Positions 33,519 to 42,127 of a stretch of DNA of 64,000 nucleotides are shown piece after piece. This DNA is from an uncultured bacterium. Its GTDB lineage: Bacteria; UBP6; UBA1177. Within the stretch, counting starts at the first letter, position 1; each line of letters opens with the position of its first letter. Position numbers and translations under genes: made by a program. A model generated the notes under the pieces. The model was not told where the DNA came from, made no database searches, and saw only the letters and a list, made by a program, of their open reading frames with translations. Location: positions 1 through 64,000 of the forward strand of contig CAJOFY010000018.1 in assembly GCA_905233945.1 (NCBI GenBank). The letters are read 5' to 3'.

Positions 33519-35045
33519 TCAGTTTCCTACCTCGAACTGATAGTTTCTCTTGCGCTCCCTTGCGAGCGGAATATTCATTTTTGAGCGGTATTTCGCAACT
33601 GTTCTACGGGCGACTTCGATTCCTTCCTTGCTTAAAATATGGGCGATATCGTCATCGCTGTAAGGATTTTCGCGACTCTCGCTTTCGATTATTTCAGCGA
33701 TTTTCTGCTCAAGGCGCTTGTTTGTCGTCAGATTATCGTTAACCTGCTTGACGAAGAAGTATTTTAGTTCGAAAATCCCGTGCGGAGTCTGAGCGTATTT
33801 GCCGTTAGTGAGCCTTGAAACCGTGGCGATGTGACGTCCGATGTCATCCGAAACATCCTTCAGAGTGAGCGGCTTCAAGAATTTGTCGCCGTGTTCCAGA
33901 AACGCTTTCTGGTGAGAGAAAATACTCGATGCAACCTGATAGAGCGTGCGATTTCGGTCACTTACCGACTTGATTATCCACTCCGCATTTTTGTATTTTT
34001 CCCTCATGAAGTGCTTTTCGTCGCGGTTTTTGACATTTTTCAGATTTTCTTCGAACAGATCGGTCTTGAGAACGACCGTCGGCAGCATTTTGTCGTCAAT
34101 ATAGATCACCGGTTCGCCGTCGCGGACAAAAACCATGAGATCGGCCTTGACATACTCGGTTCTTTCCTGCTCATAGCCGTAAGCTGGATACGGCAAGACG
34201 ACGCCGCTTCTGAAAAAAAGAAGAAGCTCCGAAAGTTTTTCCTTTGAAATATTCAGGCTTGCACAAAGGGCATCAAAATTCTTTTTTACAAGCAGTTCCT
34301 GCATCGCCTCATCACTGAAAAGGCGTTCAACCGAATCTTTGAATTCATCTGGAATTTCAAGCGAACCGTGTTCAATGAAAACAAATCTCAAATACTCTGG
34401 GAAATTGCGGCATCCGCAACCCAAAGGCTCAAAATTTTTGAGAATTTTTCGGGCTTTTGCCACAGTTTCGCTGTCAGATGCAATCTGGACGGCAATATCT
34501 TCATCACTGTCGGGCAGAAATCCTTTAGCATCGAGATTATAAGCCATGTAAATCAGCACATCTTTAAGCTCGTCCGAATAATTCGATACAGAAATCTGGA
34601 AGTCAAGCGACTGCGAAAAACTCTCTTCCGACGGAACTGTGTTTTCAAAATTGAAATCGTCAGGCAGATCGTTTGATTTTCTAAGGTTGGTTTCACCGAA
34701 ATTGTTTGAAGAAGTCTCACTGAGAAGCTCCCAGTCGAACTCGGCTAAAATCGAGCTCATGTCTGTCGCATCATCGTTTATTTTCAATGGTTCCGTGACA
34801 TCCTGATTTGCGTTTTCGGTTTCGGCAGCATCTTCGGTGCTGACTGGAGCCTGTTCTTCGATTTCGCCGCCCCAGTCCTCGATTTCAAGAAACGGATTTT
34901 CCGAAACTTCTTCGAGAATCATTTCACGCAACTCAAACTGGTTTTTCAGCAGCATTTCGATGCTCTGACGCATCTGGAGAGTCATTTTCAGCTCATGTGA
35001 GAGCGTCAGCCCCTGCTGCTGCTGCATTTTTAAAGAAGAACTCAT
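33519..35045 (-). CDS. rpoN: RNA polymerase sigma-54 factor
   Basis: A 508-residue sigma-54. The N-terminal activator-interaction region is Gln/Leu-rich (MQQQQGLTLSHELKMTLQMRQ). An acidic linker follows at about 70-110, then the core-binding domain. The C-terminus carries the RpoN box ARRTVAKYRSKMNIP (consensus ARRTVAKYR) that reads the -24 element, preceded by a helix-turn-helix. The ATG at 35045 has GAAGGG upstream; a GTG at 35051 is the alternative. Sigma-54 needs an AAA+ activator, none of which is encoded here. A promoter is seen at 35070-35097. Confidence 0.96.
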   Translation of the reverse strand: MSSSLKMQQQQGLTLSHELKMTLQMRQSIEMLLKNQFELREMILEEVSENPFLEIEDWGGEIEEQAPVSTEDAAETENANQDVTEPLKINDDATDMSSILAEFDWELLSETSSNNFGETNLRKSNDLPDDFNFENTVPSEESFSQSLDFQISVSNYSDELKDVLIYMAYNLDAKGFLPDSDEDIAVQIASDSETVAKARKILKNFEPLGCGCRNFPEYLRFVFIEHGSLEIPDEFKDSVERLFSDEAMQELLVKKNFDALCASLNISKEKLSELLLFFRSGVVLPYPAYGYEQERTEYVKADLMVFVRDGEPVIYIDDKMLPTVVLKTDLFEENLKNVKNRDEKHFMREKYKNAEWIIKSVSDRNRTLYQVASSIFSHQKAFLEHGDKFLKPLTLKDVSDDIGRHIATVSRLTNGKYAQTPHGIFELKYFFVKQVNDNLTTNKRLEQKIAEIIESESRENPYSDDDIAHILSKEGIEVARRTVAKYRSKMNIPLARERKRNYQFEVGN

Positions 35046-35069
35046 GACCACCCTTCAAAAAAACGCGGA

Positions 35070-35097
35070 ATTATAATGCCAAAAAATACGGCGGCAA
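35070..35097 (-). promoter_or_regulatory. Promoter for rpoN
   Basis: Minus strand TTGCCG, 16 bp, TATAAT. Confidence 0.5.
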
Positions 35098-35134
35098 GAT
35101 TTTTGCTATGAGTTTTATTGATAACGTCCGTAAA

Positions 35135-35162
35135 TTGACTTTTTTCGTTTGAAATTTAAAAT
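35135..35162 (+). promoter_or_regulatory. Promoter for the 35193-36874 gene group
   Basis: TTGACT, 16 bp, TAAAAT, 30 bases before the ATG. Confidence 0.55.
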
Positions 35163-35192
35163 CCTGCGGTTCTTTTTTTGAAGGAGTAGAGG

Positions 35193-35609
35193 ATGAATGT
35201 TTTTTTAAAACCGCTTTTAACGAGTAAGACATTAAATTCATTGATATTTTTAGTGGTTTTTTTCTTTTCATGCATTGTTTTGGCAGCCGAAGGGGAAAAT
35301 CCTACAGTCGATGTCACGTTCAAAAAATCAAAAAACAATGTTGTCTATACGATAACTTACGGAAAAAACACGAAATTCAACGACAACGAAGCGGCTCCTT
35401 ATAAATTTGTTTTTATGGATAAAGAAAAAAAGGAACTCGGCAAAATCGACAAAAGTTTTTTTGTCAAAAACAAAGAGGGAAAAGCATCTTACACCTCGGA
35501 ATTCGGTGAATCTTTTACAAAAATCACACTTCCGGTCTGCCTTTACAACGAAAAAACGGGACTCGCAGAAAAATGCACAGTCAAAAACATTAAATTGGAT
35601 ATAAAATAG
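35193..35609 (+). CDS. Small secreted protein of unknown function
   Basis: A 138-residue protein with a signal peptide of about 33 residues (hydrophobic core SLIFLVVFFFSCIVLAA; cleavage probably near LAA-E). A lipobox-like FFSC is also present. The mature domain of about 105 residues is Lys-rich and appears to be a small beta sandwich, with a CLYNEKTGLAEKC loop near its end that could form a disulfide. AAGGAG precedes the ATG. It heads a set of three short-spaced genes that I do not recognise. Confidence 0.7.
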   Translation: MNVFLKPLLTSKTLNSLIFLVVFFFSCIVLAAEGENPTVDVTFKKSKNNVVYTITYGKNTKFNDNEAAPYKFVFMDKEKKELGKIDKSFFVKNKEGKASYTSEFGESFTKITLPVCLYNEKTGLAEKCTVKNIKLDIK

Positions 35610-35620
35610 CGGAGGAAAAA

Positions 35621-36613
35621 ATGGGTTTAATCAGAAACATCAGAGATGCTGTAAAAAAAGAAGTCAAGGATTACGTTCTTCAGTTGGTCGAATCCGAAAA
35701 GGAAACCGAGAAAAAAACTGAGCAGCCGGTATCTGAAAAAGAGCAGAAAAATATTGAGGTGAATGTTGAGCAGCCATCTCAGGAAGTAGAGGAAACACCT
35801 GTTGTAAAAGAGGAAAAAACCGAGCCTGCAAAAATGGAAAAAGTTGAGGAAATCCGCGAAAAACCAGCTAAGAAAGAGATTTGTCCGATTGCAAACGATC
35901 TCGAATTCGTGAGATTTTCATATAAAAAGAATCAAGATGTCATCACAATTCCGCAGGAGCTTTCGGAACTTATCAAAATGCTCCCTCTTGAGGAGTATGC
36001 GTGCTACATGAAACTTTACTGTTTTGTTGCCGATCAGAAAAAAAATTACGGTTACTGGGGCGGCACTTTAAAACGCAAAATCGGACTCGACGCGCTTTCG
36101 ACGGCTGAATTTGAGGAACTCGGCAATAATCTGGCAGCATACGGCCTTATGCTGCTTGAAAAGCTGACAGAAAACCAGAAGACTTTTGTTCTTTACGTCC
36201 CTTTCGACGAGGATAATATGGTAAAACTCAGCACGGCAAAACAGCCGGCAAAACAGGAAAAACCGGTAAAAAAACAGCCTCCGAAACCCGCTCCTAAAAA
36301 GAACGAGCCTGAACCTGAGGAGGAAACGCAGCGCGCTGAAGACATTCCGGGAAAACCTGTCGAAGGAATGGAAAACGACGAGATGTACAAGTCCTACAAA
36401 ACTTTTGTAAGTCTCGAGATCGACAAAGCTAAAATGCGCGTCGGAAGGGCGAATTTCGACAAAATCTACATGGAAGCGGTAAAATACATCGACAAAAAAT
36501 ACGGCTTCAAAGTACTTTCCGATTCCGATAAGTTCAAGGAATACCTGACGAACTACTATATCTCCGCGTTCGATATTCCGACATTCGAAAACTGGAAGAA
36601 GTCAAAAGGTTAG
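35621..36613 (+). CDS. Cytoplasmic protein with charged linkers, unknown function
   Basis: A 330-residue protein without signal peptide. The order is a short helical N-terminus (1-30), a Lys/Glu/Pro-rich linker (30-88), a globular domain of about 110 residues (EICPIANDLEFVRFSYKKNQ to LYVPFDED), a second Lys/Pro-rich linker, and a C-terminal helical domain of about 80 residues ending YYISAFDIPTFENWKKSKG. The central domain has a winged-helix-like feel (TLKRKIGLDALSTAEFEELG), but this is only an impression. It lies 11 bases after the secreted-protein gene and 12 before the next, so all three are probably cotranscribed. Confidence 0.65.
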   Translation: MGLIRNIRDAVKKEVKDYVLQLVESEKETEKKTEQPVSEKEQKNIEVNVEQPSQEVEETPVVKEEKTEPAKMEKVEEIREKPAKKEICPIANDLEFVRFSYKKNQDVITIPQELSELIKMLPLEEYACYMKLYCFVADQKKNYGYWGGTLKRKIGLDALSTAEFEELGNNLAAYGLMLLEKLTENQKTFVLYVPFDEDNMVKLSTAKQPAKQEKPVKKQPPKPAPKKNEPEPEEETQRAEDIPGKPVEGMENDEMYKSYKTFVSLEIDKAKMRVGRANFDKIYMEAVKYIDKKYGFKVLSDSDKFKEYLTNYYISAFDIPTFENWKKSKG

Positions 36614-36625
36614 GCGGAGTCAAAG

Positions 36626-36874
36626 ATGCTTCAAGATATTAAGATTCTGATGAAATCGCTCAGCGACATCGATGTAAGGATAATGCTGTGCAAAAGTGCG
36701 TTCGAGTGGGAGCTGCTGGCGAAAAAATACAACGCTCTGCGTGACGAGATTGAAGCTTTCTGCGCATCGGGTCTTCCTGAAGATGTAAAAGAGGCTCTGG
36801 AAAAGACGAGAGCTTATCTGGTCGAAAAGAAAGGAGAACTTCCTCCGCTTGATTTGTCCGATTTCTTTAAATAA
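36626..36874 (+). CDS. Small helical protein of unknown function
   Basis: An 82-residue, charged, almost wholly helical protein (MLQDIKILMKSLSDIDVRIM to PPLDLSDFFK) with two cysteines. GGCGGAG lies upstream of the ATG. It is the third gene of the group starting at 35193. Coiled-coil character suggests a binding partner, possibly the 330-residue neighbour. No family recognised. Confidence 0.6.
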   Translation: MLQDIKILMKSLSDIDVRIMLCKSAFEWELLAKKYNALRDEIEAFCASGLPEDVKEALEKTRAYLVEKKGELPPLDLSDFFK

Positions 36875-36918
36875 AATCAGCTAATTACCATCTTATTCCA
36901 AAAAAAATCATTTTTTAT

Positions 36919-36946
36919 TTGACTTTAAAACAATTCCGGCTATATT
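36919..36946 (+). promoter_or_regulatory. Promoter for the tRNA pair
   Basis: TTGACT, 16 bp, TATATT, ending 13 bases before the first tRNA. Confidence 0.6.
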
Positions 36947-36959
36947 ACCTGCCGCTGAT

Positions 36960-37035
36960 GGGCGCTTAGCTCAGCTGGGAGAGCATCGGCCTTACAAGCC
37001 GGTGGTCGCAGGTTCGAACCCTGCAGCGCCTACCA
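36960..37035 (+). tRNA. tRNA-Val (TAC)
   Basis: Complete cloverleaf: acceptor GGGCGCT/AGCGCCT with a terminal G-U pair, D-arm AGCTCAGCTGGGAGAGC, anticodon loop CTTACAA (TAC) and T-loop GGTTCGAACC. The CCA end is encoded. Confidence 0.96.
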
Positions 37036-37053
37036 TTCTTTCACAATCGAGAC

Positions 37054-37130
<77 letters not shown>

Positions 37131-37233
37131 TCTTTTTTGTTTCCCCAACAGCAATTTTCTTGATTTAACTCTTTTAAAATGCAACTATTGCCCGATTTTT
37201 GTGATTGTTATTTCAATTCCAAAGGAGGAAAGT

Positions 37234-38141
37234 ATGTTCAGAAGTTTTGACGAAATGATTGATTTTGTTAAGAAAATGGAAAAGAAGCAGGTCGTTGCTG
37301 TTGTCGGTGCCGACAAGCCTGTCGCAGTTGAAGCGGCGATCGATATGGTCTGGCGATCCCTGTCCTTTTCGGAAACGAGGAAAAGATAAAACACTTGATA
37401 GAAGGCACTGTTCTTGATGGCAAAGTCGAGATAGTTCCGTGCGCAGACAACATTGAAAGCTGCTCGAAAGCTGCCGATTACGCGGCTGACGGCAGAGTCA
37501 ACATCCTTCTCAAAGGAAGCGTCGAAACCGCACAGATCATGAAAGCCGTTTTCAGAAAAGAGAACGGCTCAAGGCGGCTGCGGTCGTCAGTGACATCCTG
37601 ATGTACGAAGATCCGCTTTCAAAAGGCGAGAACAAGCGTCTCGTCGGCATTATGGACGGCGGCATAATCCCGCTTCCCACGCTTGAACAGAAGATCGAGA
37701 TGACGCGCGGTGCGGTTCAGGTTTTCCATAAACTGGGCTTTGAAAAACCGAGAGTCGCTTACATTTCGGCGATCGAAACGGTTTCTCCGAGGATCCAGTC
37801 GACAGTTGATGCGGCAGAGATCCAGAGAATGAAGGCGGAAGGCGAGCTTGACGACATCAACGCTTACCTTGAAGGACCATATGCTATCGACAACGTAATT
37901 TCTGAATACGCCGCAAAGGTAAAAGGGATCAACTCCGTCATGGCAGGATGCGCTGATATTCTTATTTTCCCGAACATCGAAAGCCGTTCTCGGAAAACTC
38001 GTCCACTACTGGGGCGGTGCTCAGACAGGTCACGTAATCGTCGGAGCTAAGGTTCCCGTTCTTCTGAGCTCGCGTGCCGATGACGCAAGGGCGAAAATCA
38101 ATTCGCTCGTTCTCGGAATCACGGTAAACGCTCACAGCTAG
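37234..38141 (+). pseudogene. ptb: Phosphate butyryltransferase gene with three frame breaks
   Basis: Reading through the breaks gives a nearly full phosphate acetyl/butyryltransferase (about 300 residues), which makes butyryl-phosphate from butyryl-CoA. Frame 1 runs from the ATG at 37234 (GGAGG upstream) to AAIDM. A missing G at about 37347 moves to GLAIPVLFGNEEKIKHLIEG. A second missing G at about 37566 moves to AAVVSDILMYEDPLSKG and IMDGGIIPLPTLEQKIEMTR. A third break near 37980, probably a small deletion, leads to AVLGKLVHYWGGAQTGHVIV and the TAG at 38139. The first two breaks are losses of one G where GGG is expected. The adjacent buk is intact. Genuine decay or sequencing/assembly error are both possible. 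Confidence 0.8.
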
Positions 38142-38144
38142 GCC

Positions 38145-38414
38145 ATGACTGAAAAGCACGAAGTCAAATATCCCGTCACGATCGCTTTGAAAGTGGTCAT
38201 GCACTCAAAAGATGAAGCCGGAAAAAACGTTTCCGATCTCATGGAAATCCTCAAAAATATCGGAATTCCACTGCGCGGCGCGGTATCGGAAAACAAAAGT
38301 TCCGCCGGAAAATACACTTCCTACACAGTTCCGGTCTACGTGGAAAACAAAGAGAAAATGTATGCCCTTTACGAGGCTTTGAAAGCCCATCCCGACGTAA
38401 AATTCGCAATTTAA
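38145..38414 (+). CDS. DUF493/YbeD-like small protein
   Basis: An 89-residue protein resembling the DUF493 (YbeD, UPF0250) family, which has an ACT-like fold: YPVTIALKVVMHSKDEAGKN, then SAGKYTSYTVPVYVENKEKM and a final YEALKAHPDVKFAI. These proteins are thought to have a regulatory role; YbeD is often next to lipB. Here it lies between the ptb remnant and buk, starting three bases after the ptb stop, so it is probably in the same operon. Confidence 0.7.
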   Translation: MTEKHEVKYPVTIALKVVMHSKDEAGKNVSDLMEILKNIGIPLRGAVSENKSSAGKYTSYTVPVYVENKEKMYALYEALKAHPDVKFAI

Positions 38415-38427
38415 TATGGAGAGAAAA

Positions 38428-39501
38428 ATGACAAAAACAGAAGTCGCAATCGTTGTAAACCCAGGCTCGACATCGACAAAATTCGCGGTATTCAGCCGCG
38501 AGGGCTCGCTTTACGAGGAAACCGTGAGACATCCGCAGGAAGAACTTGCGAAGTTCAAACTTGTTTCGGAACAGTTCGATTTCAGATACACGATGATAAA
38601 ACAGGCGGTTGACAAAGTCGTTGCCGAAAAAGGATTTCAGGTTGTGGCGTCTGTCGGCAGAGGCGGCCCGGTCAAACCGCTTGAAGGCGGTACTTACCTT
38701 GTCAATCAGGCGCTTCTGGATGATCTTAACAGCTGCAAATTTGCCAACCACGCGTCGAATCTCGGCGGAATAATCGCAGACCAGCTGGCAAAGGATTTCG
38801 GACTCAAGGAAAGCTACATCGTTGACCCGGTAACGACCGACAATATGTGGGATAAGGCGCGTCTCAGTGGACTTCCCGGAATCACGAGGATCTGCCGCGT
38901 CCATGCGCTCAACATCAAGGCTGTTGCCAGAAAAATCGCTGAAAAGCAGGGTAAGGATTTCTACAAAGCGAACTACGTCGTAGCTCACTTGGGCGGAGGA
39001 ATCTCGATCGCTGCCCTCGAAGGCGGAAAAGTCGTTGACGTAAACGACGGACTTCTCGGAATGGGACCTTTCAGCATGAACCGTGCAGGTGCAATGCCGC
39101 TCATCGGAATAATCAACATGTGTTACTCAATGCCGAAAGAGGAAGTCATCCGCATTTTCTCGCGTGAAAGCGGTTTCAAGGCATACATCGGGACCGAAGA
39201 TTTCCGCGACATCGAAGACCGCGTCAAAGCCGGAGACCCCGAAACTCTCAAAGTTTTCGACGCTTTCGAATATCAGGTCGCGAAGGAAATCGGCGCGTAT
39301 GCAGCTGCTCTGAAAGGAAAGATCGACGGGATCATCGTCACCGGCGGCTGCGCTTACTTCAAGAAATTCGTCGAAGATCTCAAAGAATACACCGGCTGGA
39401 TGGGTGAATTCTTCGTTTATCCTGGCGAAGACGAGCTCGCGGCACTTGCCGAAGGCGCCTTCAGAGTTGTCGACGGTGTTGAGAAAGCCAAAATTTATTG
39501 A
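38428..39501 (+). CDS. buk: Butyrate kinase
   Basis: A 357-residue acetate/butyrate kinase (ASKHA fold). It converts butyryl-phosphate plus ADP to butyrate plus ATP. The phosphate-1 motif is VVNPGSTSTKFAVF; further landmarks are GRGGPVKPLEGGTY, VAHLGGGISIAALEGGKVVD and DGIIVTGGCAYFKKFVEDL. The ATG at 38428 follows GGAGAG; an upstream ATG at 38416 would include the ribosome-binding site. With a working Ptb, this would be the terminal ATP-yielding step of butyrate fermentation; branched-chain acyl groups are also possible substrates. Confidence 0.92.
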   Translation: MTKTEVAIVVNPGSTSTKFAVFSREGSLYEETVRHPQEELAKFKLVSEQFDFRYTMIKQAVDKVVAEKGFQVVASVGRGGPVKPLEGGTYLVNQALLDDLNSCKFANHASNLGGIIADQLAKDFGLKESYIVDPVTTDNMWDKARLSGLPGITRICRVHALNIKAVARKIAEKQGKDFYKANYVVAHLGGGISIAALEGGKVVDVNDGLLGMGPFSMNRAGAMPLIGIINMCYSMPKEEVIRIFSRESGFKAYIGTEDFRDIEDRVKAGDPETLKVFDAFEYQVAKEIGAYAAALKGKIDGIIVTGGCAYFKKFVEDLKEYTGWMGEFFVYPGEDELAALAEGAFRVVDGVEKAKIY

Positions 39502-39533
39502 TCGATAAGAACGTTATTATCGTTATTACGATT

Positions 39534-39593
39534 CGCGCCGTCGGAATAACGTTATAACGGAATAACGGTATAACGATCCTGATTCTCGGCGCG
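39534..39593. repeat. Palindrome-bounded intergenic repeat, copy 2
   Basis: Perfect 7-bp inverted repeats CGCGCCG (39534-39540) and CGGCGCG (39587-39593) bound the same ATAACGTTAT / ATAACGG core as at 6294-6351, with about two mismatches over 30 bases. The whole 206-base gap 39502-39707 otherwise holds only short direct repeats and a promoter. Confidence 0.65.
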
Positions 39594-39650
39594 TCGATCC
39601 TTAACGACAAAATCTGGCGGCGTCGAATTTGATCGACAAGAACGACAATT

Positions 39651-39678
39651 TTGACAAAAGAATCTTTGATATTATAAT
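39651..39678 (+). promoter_or_regulatory. Consensus promoter for the lipid kinase-PP2C group
   Basis: TTGACA, 16 bp, TATAAT: both boxes match the sigma-70 consensus exactly. Confidence 0.7.
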
Positions 39679-39707
39679 CTTTCGTTTGTTTTTTTAGAGG
39701 TGTCTTC

Positions 39708-40634
39708 ATGCCGGGAATCGGTCTTGTCTCAAATCCGTATTCAAAGAAAAATAGAAAGCATCCTGACATGTTTAAAAAACTTATTGAATGCGCTCCGGAC
39801 AAGGATCTGGTCAGGCTGCCCGATTCATTCGAGAAAATGGATGCCGCGATGGAGCATTTCAAAAACTCGAAAGTCGATGCCATCGCGATAAACGGCGGTG
39901 ACGGCACGGTTCATGTAGCTCTTACTTCGATGATGAAGATCTACCGCGGCGAGCAGCTGCCGAAGATCGCGATTTTAAAAGGCGGAACGATGAACATGAC
40001 CGCCACGAATCTCAAGCTCAGAGGTACTCCGGTCGATATTTTCAAGCGCGTTGTCAAGGCATGGAAAGAGAAAGGTGACCTCAACTTCAGGCAGATTTCG
40101 CTTCTTAAAGTGAACGAGCGTTACGGCTTCATTTTCGGAAGCGGCGCTGTCTGCACTTTCATGGATCTTTACCACAGAAGCAGCAATCCGTCCCCGCTTG
40201 TTGCGGCAAAATCGGTTCTTGCGATGGCGGGTTCGATGATGGTTCACGGAAAACTGGCTGCTGAGTTCTTCAGGCCGACATGGCAGGAACTCAACGCCGA
40301 CGGTTTTTCTTTCGGCAGGGCGCCTTATCTGGCTTTCCTCATTACGACCCTTCCTTCTGTCGGGCTCGGAATGGATCTTACTTTCAGGGCAAAAATCGAT
40401 CCGAAAAAGGCACAGATGATAGCTTTCCGCGACAAGGCGAGAATTGTGCCGCAGGTGCTTCGCGTCTGGCTCGGACGCGCTGTTCCGCCGGATGTCGTCG
40501 ATGATACCGTCGGATCAAAATTTTTTATAAACGGAGACAAATCGTTCAGATACACTTTGGACGGCGATATGTATTCGTCGTCAGGAAAACTTGTGGTCGA
40601 AACAGGGCCGTTGTTGGATTTAGTTACGGAGTGA
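39708..40634 (+). CDS. Diacylglycerol kinase-family lipid kinase
   Basis: A 308-residue member of the DAGK_cat/YegS/LCB5 family. The nucleotide-binding signature AIAINGGDGTVHVAL is at about residue 60, followed by the substrate-side ILKGGTMNMTATNLKLRGTP. These enzymes phosphorylate diacylglycerol, sphingosine-like or other lipids; the exact substrate cannot be read from sequence. It is followed after three bases by a PP2C phosphatase gene, and a consensus promoter lies upstream. Confidence 0.85.
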   Translation: MPGIGLVSNPYSKKNRKHPDMFKKLIECAPDKDLVRLPDSFEKMDAAMEHFKNSKVDAIAINGGDGTVHVALTSMMKIYRGEQLPKIAILKGGTMNMTATNLKLRGTPVDIFKRVVKAWKEKGDLNFRQISLLKVNERYGFIFGSGAVCTFMDLYHRSSNPSPLVAAKSVLAMAGSMMVHGKLAAEFFRPTWQELNADGFSFGRAPYLAFLITTLPSVGLGMDLTFRAKIDPKKAQMIAFRDKARIVPQVLRVWLGRAVPPDVVDDTVGSKFFINGDKSFRYTLDGDMYSSSGKLVVETGPLLDLVTE

Positions 40635-40637
40635 AAA

Positions 40638-41405
40638 ATGCATTATAAAAGTGCTGCACTGACGCATCCCGGCATGAAAAGGGAGCTTAACGAGGACAGT
40701 TATGTGATTCTTGGAAACGAAGGTGTTTTTGTCGTCGCCGACGGTATGGGCGGACACAATGCCGGTGAAGTCGCATCGAAAATCGCGATCGACACGATTG
40801 CCGAGTTTTTCCACGCTTCAGAAGAAGATGATGACATGACATGGCCGTATAAACTCGATCCTACCCTCGCTCTCGACGCAAACAAGCTCATGGTCGGGAT
40901 AAAATTCGCAAACAAGCGCATCTTCAAGCAGTCTTCCGAGGATGCTGCGTGCAGCGGAATGGGAACGACGGTTGTTTCGATTATCGCCAAGGACGGAGGA
41001 GAAGATCTTTATGTCGCTCATGTCGGCGACAGCCGCTGCTACTGTTTTTACGAGGGCGAACTGGTTCAGGTTTCGGAAGACCACTCGCTTGTCAACGAAT
41101 ACATCAAAGCCGGGCAGATCACGAAAGAACAGGCGAAGACTTTTCCGCACAAAAACGTCATTATGCGTGCTCTCGGCATGAAAGACAATGTTCTTGTTGA
41201 CATCCAGAAAAGGACGGCGAGGGCCGGCGAAATCTATCTTCTCTGCTCTGACGGCCTTTCGGACATGGTTTCAGACGAGGATATGGCTGGTGTGCTTGCC
41301 GGAGATATTTCTCTTGAACAGATGACCAAACAGCTCGTCGACATGGCAAATGCCAACGGCGGCAAGGATAATATCACGGTTATTTTGGTAAAAGTTGAAC
41401 CTTAA
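40638..41405 (+). CDS. PP2C-family serine/threonine phosphatase
   Basis: A 255-residue PPM/PP2C phosphatase of the PrpC/Stp type. Metal-binding and catalytic motifs are present: LNEDSYVI, VVADGMGGHNAGEVAS, VAHVGDSRCYCF, LLCSDGLSDMVSDE and GGKDNITVILVKV at the end. Such enzymes usually reverse phosphorylation by PASTA- or Hanks-type kinases; the kinase at 52131 is a candidate partner elsewhere in the window. It is probably cotranscribed with the lipid kinase. Confidence 0.94.
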   Translation: MHYKSAALTHPGMKRELNEDSYVILGNEGVFVVADGMGGHNAGEVASKIAIDTIAEFFHASEEDDDMTWPYKLDPTLALDANKLMVGIKFANKRIFKQSSEDAACSGMGTTVVSIIAKDGGEDLYVAHVGDSRCYCFYEGELVQVSEDHSLVNEYIKAGQITKEQAKTFPHKNVIMRALGMKDNVLVDIQKRTARAGEIYLLCSDGLSDMVSDEDMAGVLAGDISLEQMTKQLVDMANANGGKDNITVILVKVEP

Positions 41406-41419
41406 TAATGGAGATTTTT

Positions 41420-42124
41420 ATGAAAAAATTCATGATTTCAATCGCATTGATTTGCTCAATGTTTTTCTTTGCAGCATGCGGCGGAAGCGATTCCCAGAAC
41501 GAGGAAACTCAGGACGCGGACGCAGTTGACGAACCAGATACCGAGGAAGTTCCAGATGAGCAGACCGAACTTCCTTATCCGGAAGTTACGAAGACATCCA
41601 CTGAAGTCGGTGAGATTGCCCAGAACATCACTATTTTTGATGATCAGGACGTCGAGCATAAACTTGCCGAGTGGTATAAGCCGAACAACCAGGAAAGCAA
41701 GCTGATATGGCTTATTTTCACGACTTACGACTGCCCTTACTGCCAGATTCTCGAGCAGGATCTGCTTGAGATCAACCTGCCGGAATACCGCGAGCAGGGA
41801 TTTAAGATCATTCTTGTTTTCAACGGCTATCTTTACGAAGGACCGAAACCTGAAGAAGAACCGGCGAGCCTTCTCGAATACAAGGAGGTTTTCCTTTCTA
41901 TGTATCCGGACCGCGGACGTTTCGAGCTTTACGGCTATCTTAAAATGGAAGAACAGAAAGTTCTTGGAAAATTTATGGGACTTAACGGCGGCTATCCGAC
42001 GCATATGCTTATAGATGCTTCGACAATGGAAATTCTTGATTACATGGCAGGCTGGGGCGAAGACAGCGAAAGTCTTGTCAATGAAATGAAAGAAGGAATA
42101 GAATATTTTCTTTATATGCTTTAA
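41420..42124 (+). CDS. Thioredoxin-fold lipoprotein (CPYC motif)
   Basis: A 234-residue lipoprotein with lipobox FAAC (Cys19) and an acidic spacer to about residue 55. The thioredoxin-like domain carries WLIFTTYDCPYCQILEQDL, with a CPYC redox motif like glutaredoxin/DsbA, and HMLIDASTMEILDYMAGWG near the end. It should act as an envelope thiol reductant or oxidase. The ATG at 41420 follows TGGAG. A second thioredoxin-fold lipoprotein gene starts three bases after its stop. Confidence 0.82.
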   Translation: MKKFMISIALICSMFFFAACGGSDSQNEETQDADAVDEPDTEEVPDEQTELPYPEVTKTSTEVGEIAQNITIFDDQDVEHKLAEWYKPNNQESKLIWLIFTTYDCPYCQILEQDLLEINLPEYREQGFKIILVFNGYLYEGPKPEEEPASLLEYKEVFLSMYPDRGRFELYGYLKMEEQKVLGKFMGLNGGYPTHMLIDASTMEILDYMAGWGEDSESLVNEMKEGIEYFLYML

Positions 42125-42127
42125 ATC

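Noticed and set aside
37201-37389. Small independent gene of 62 codons
   Set aside because: It is the first fragment of the broken ptb. The next frame continues the same protein family without a gap.
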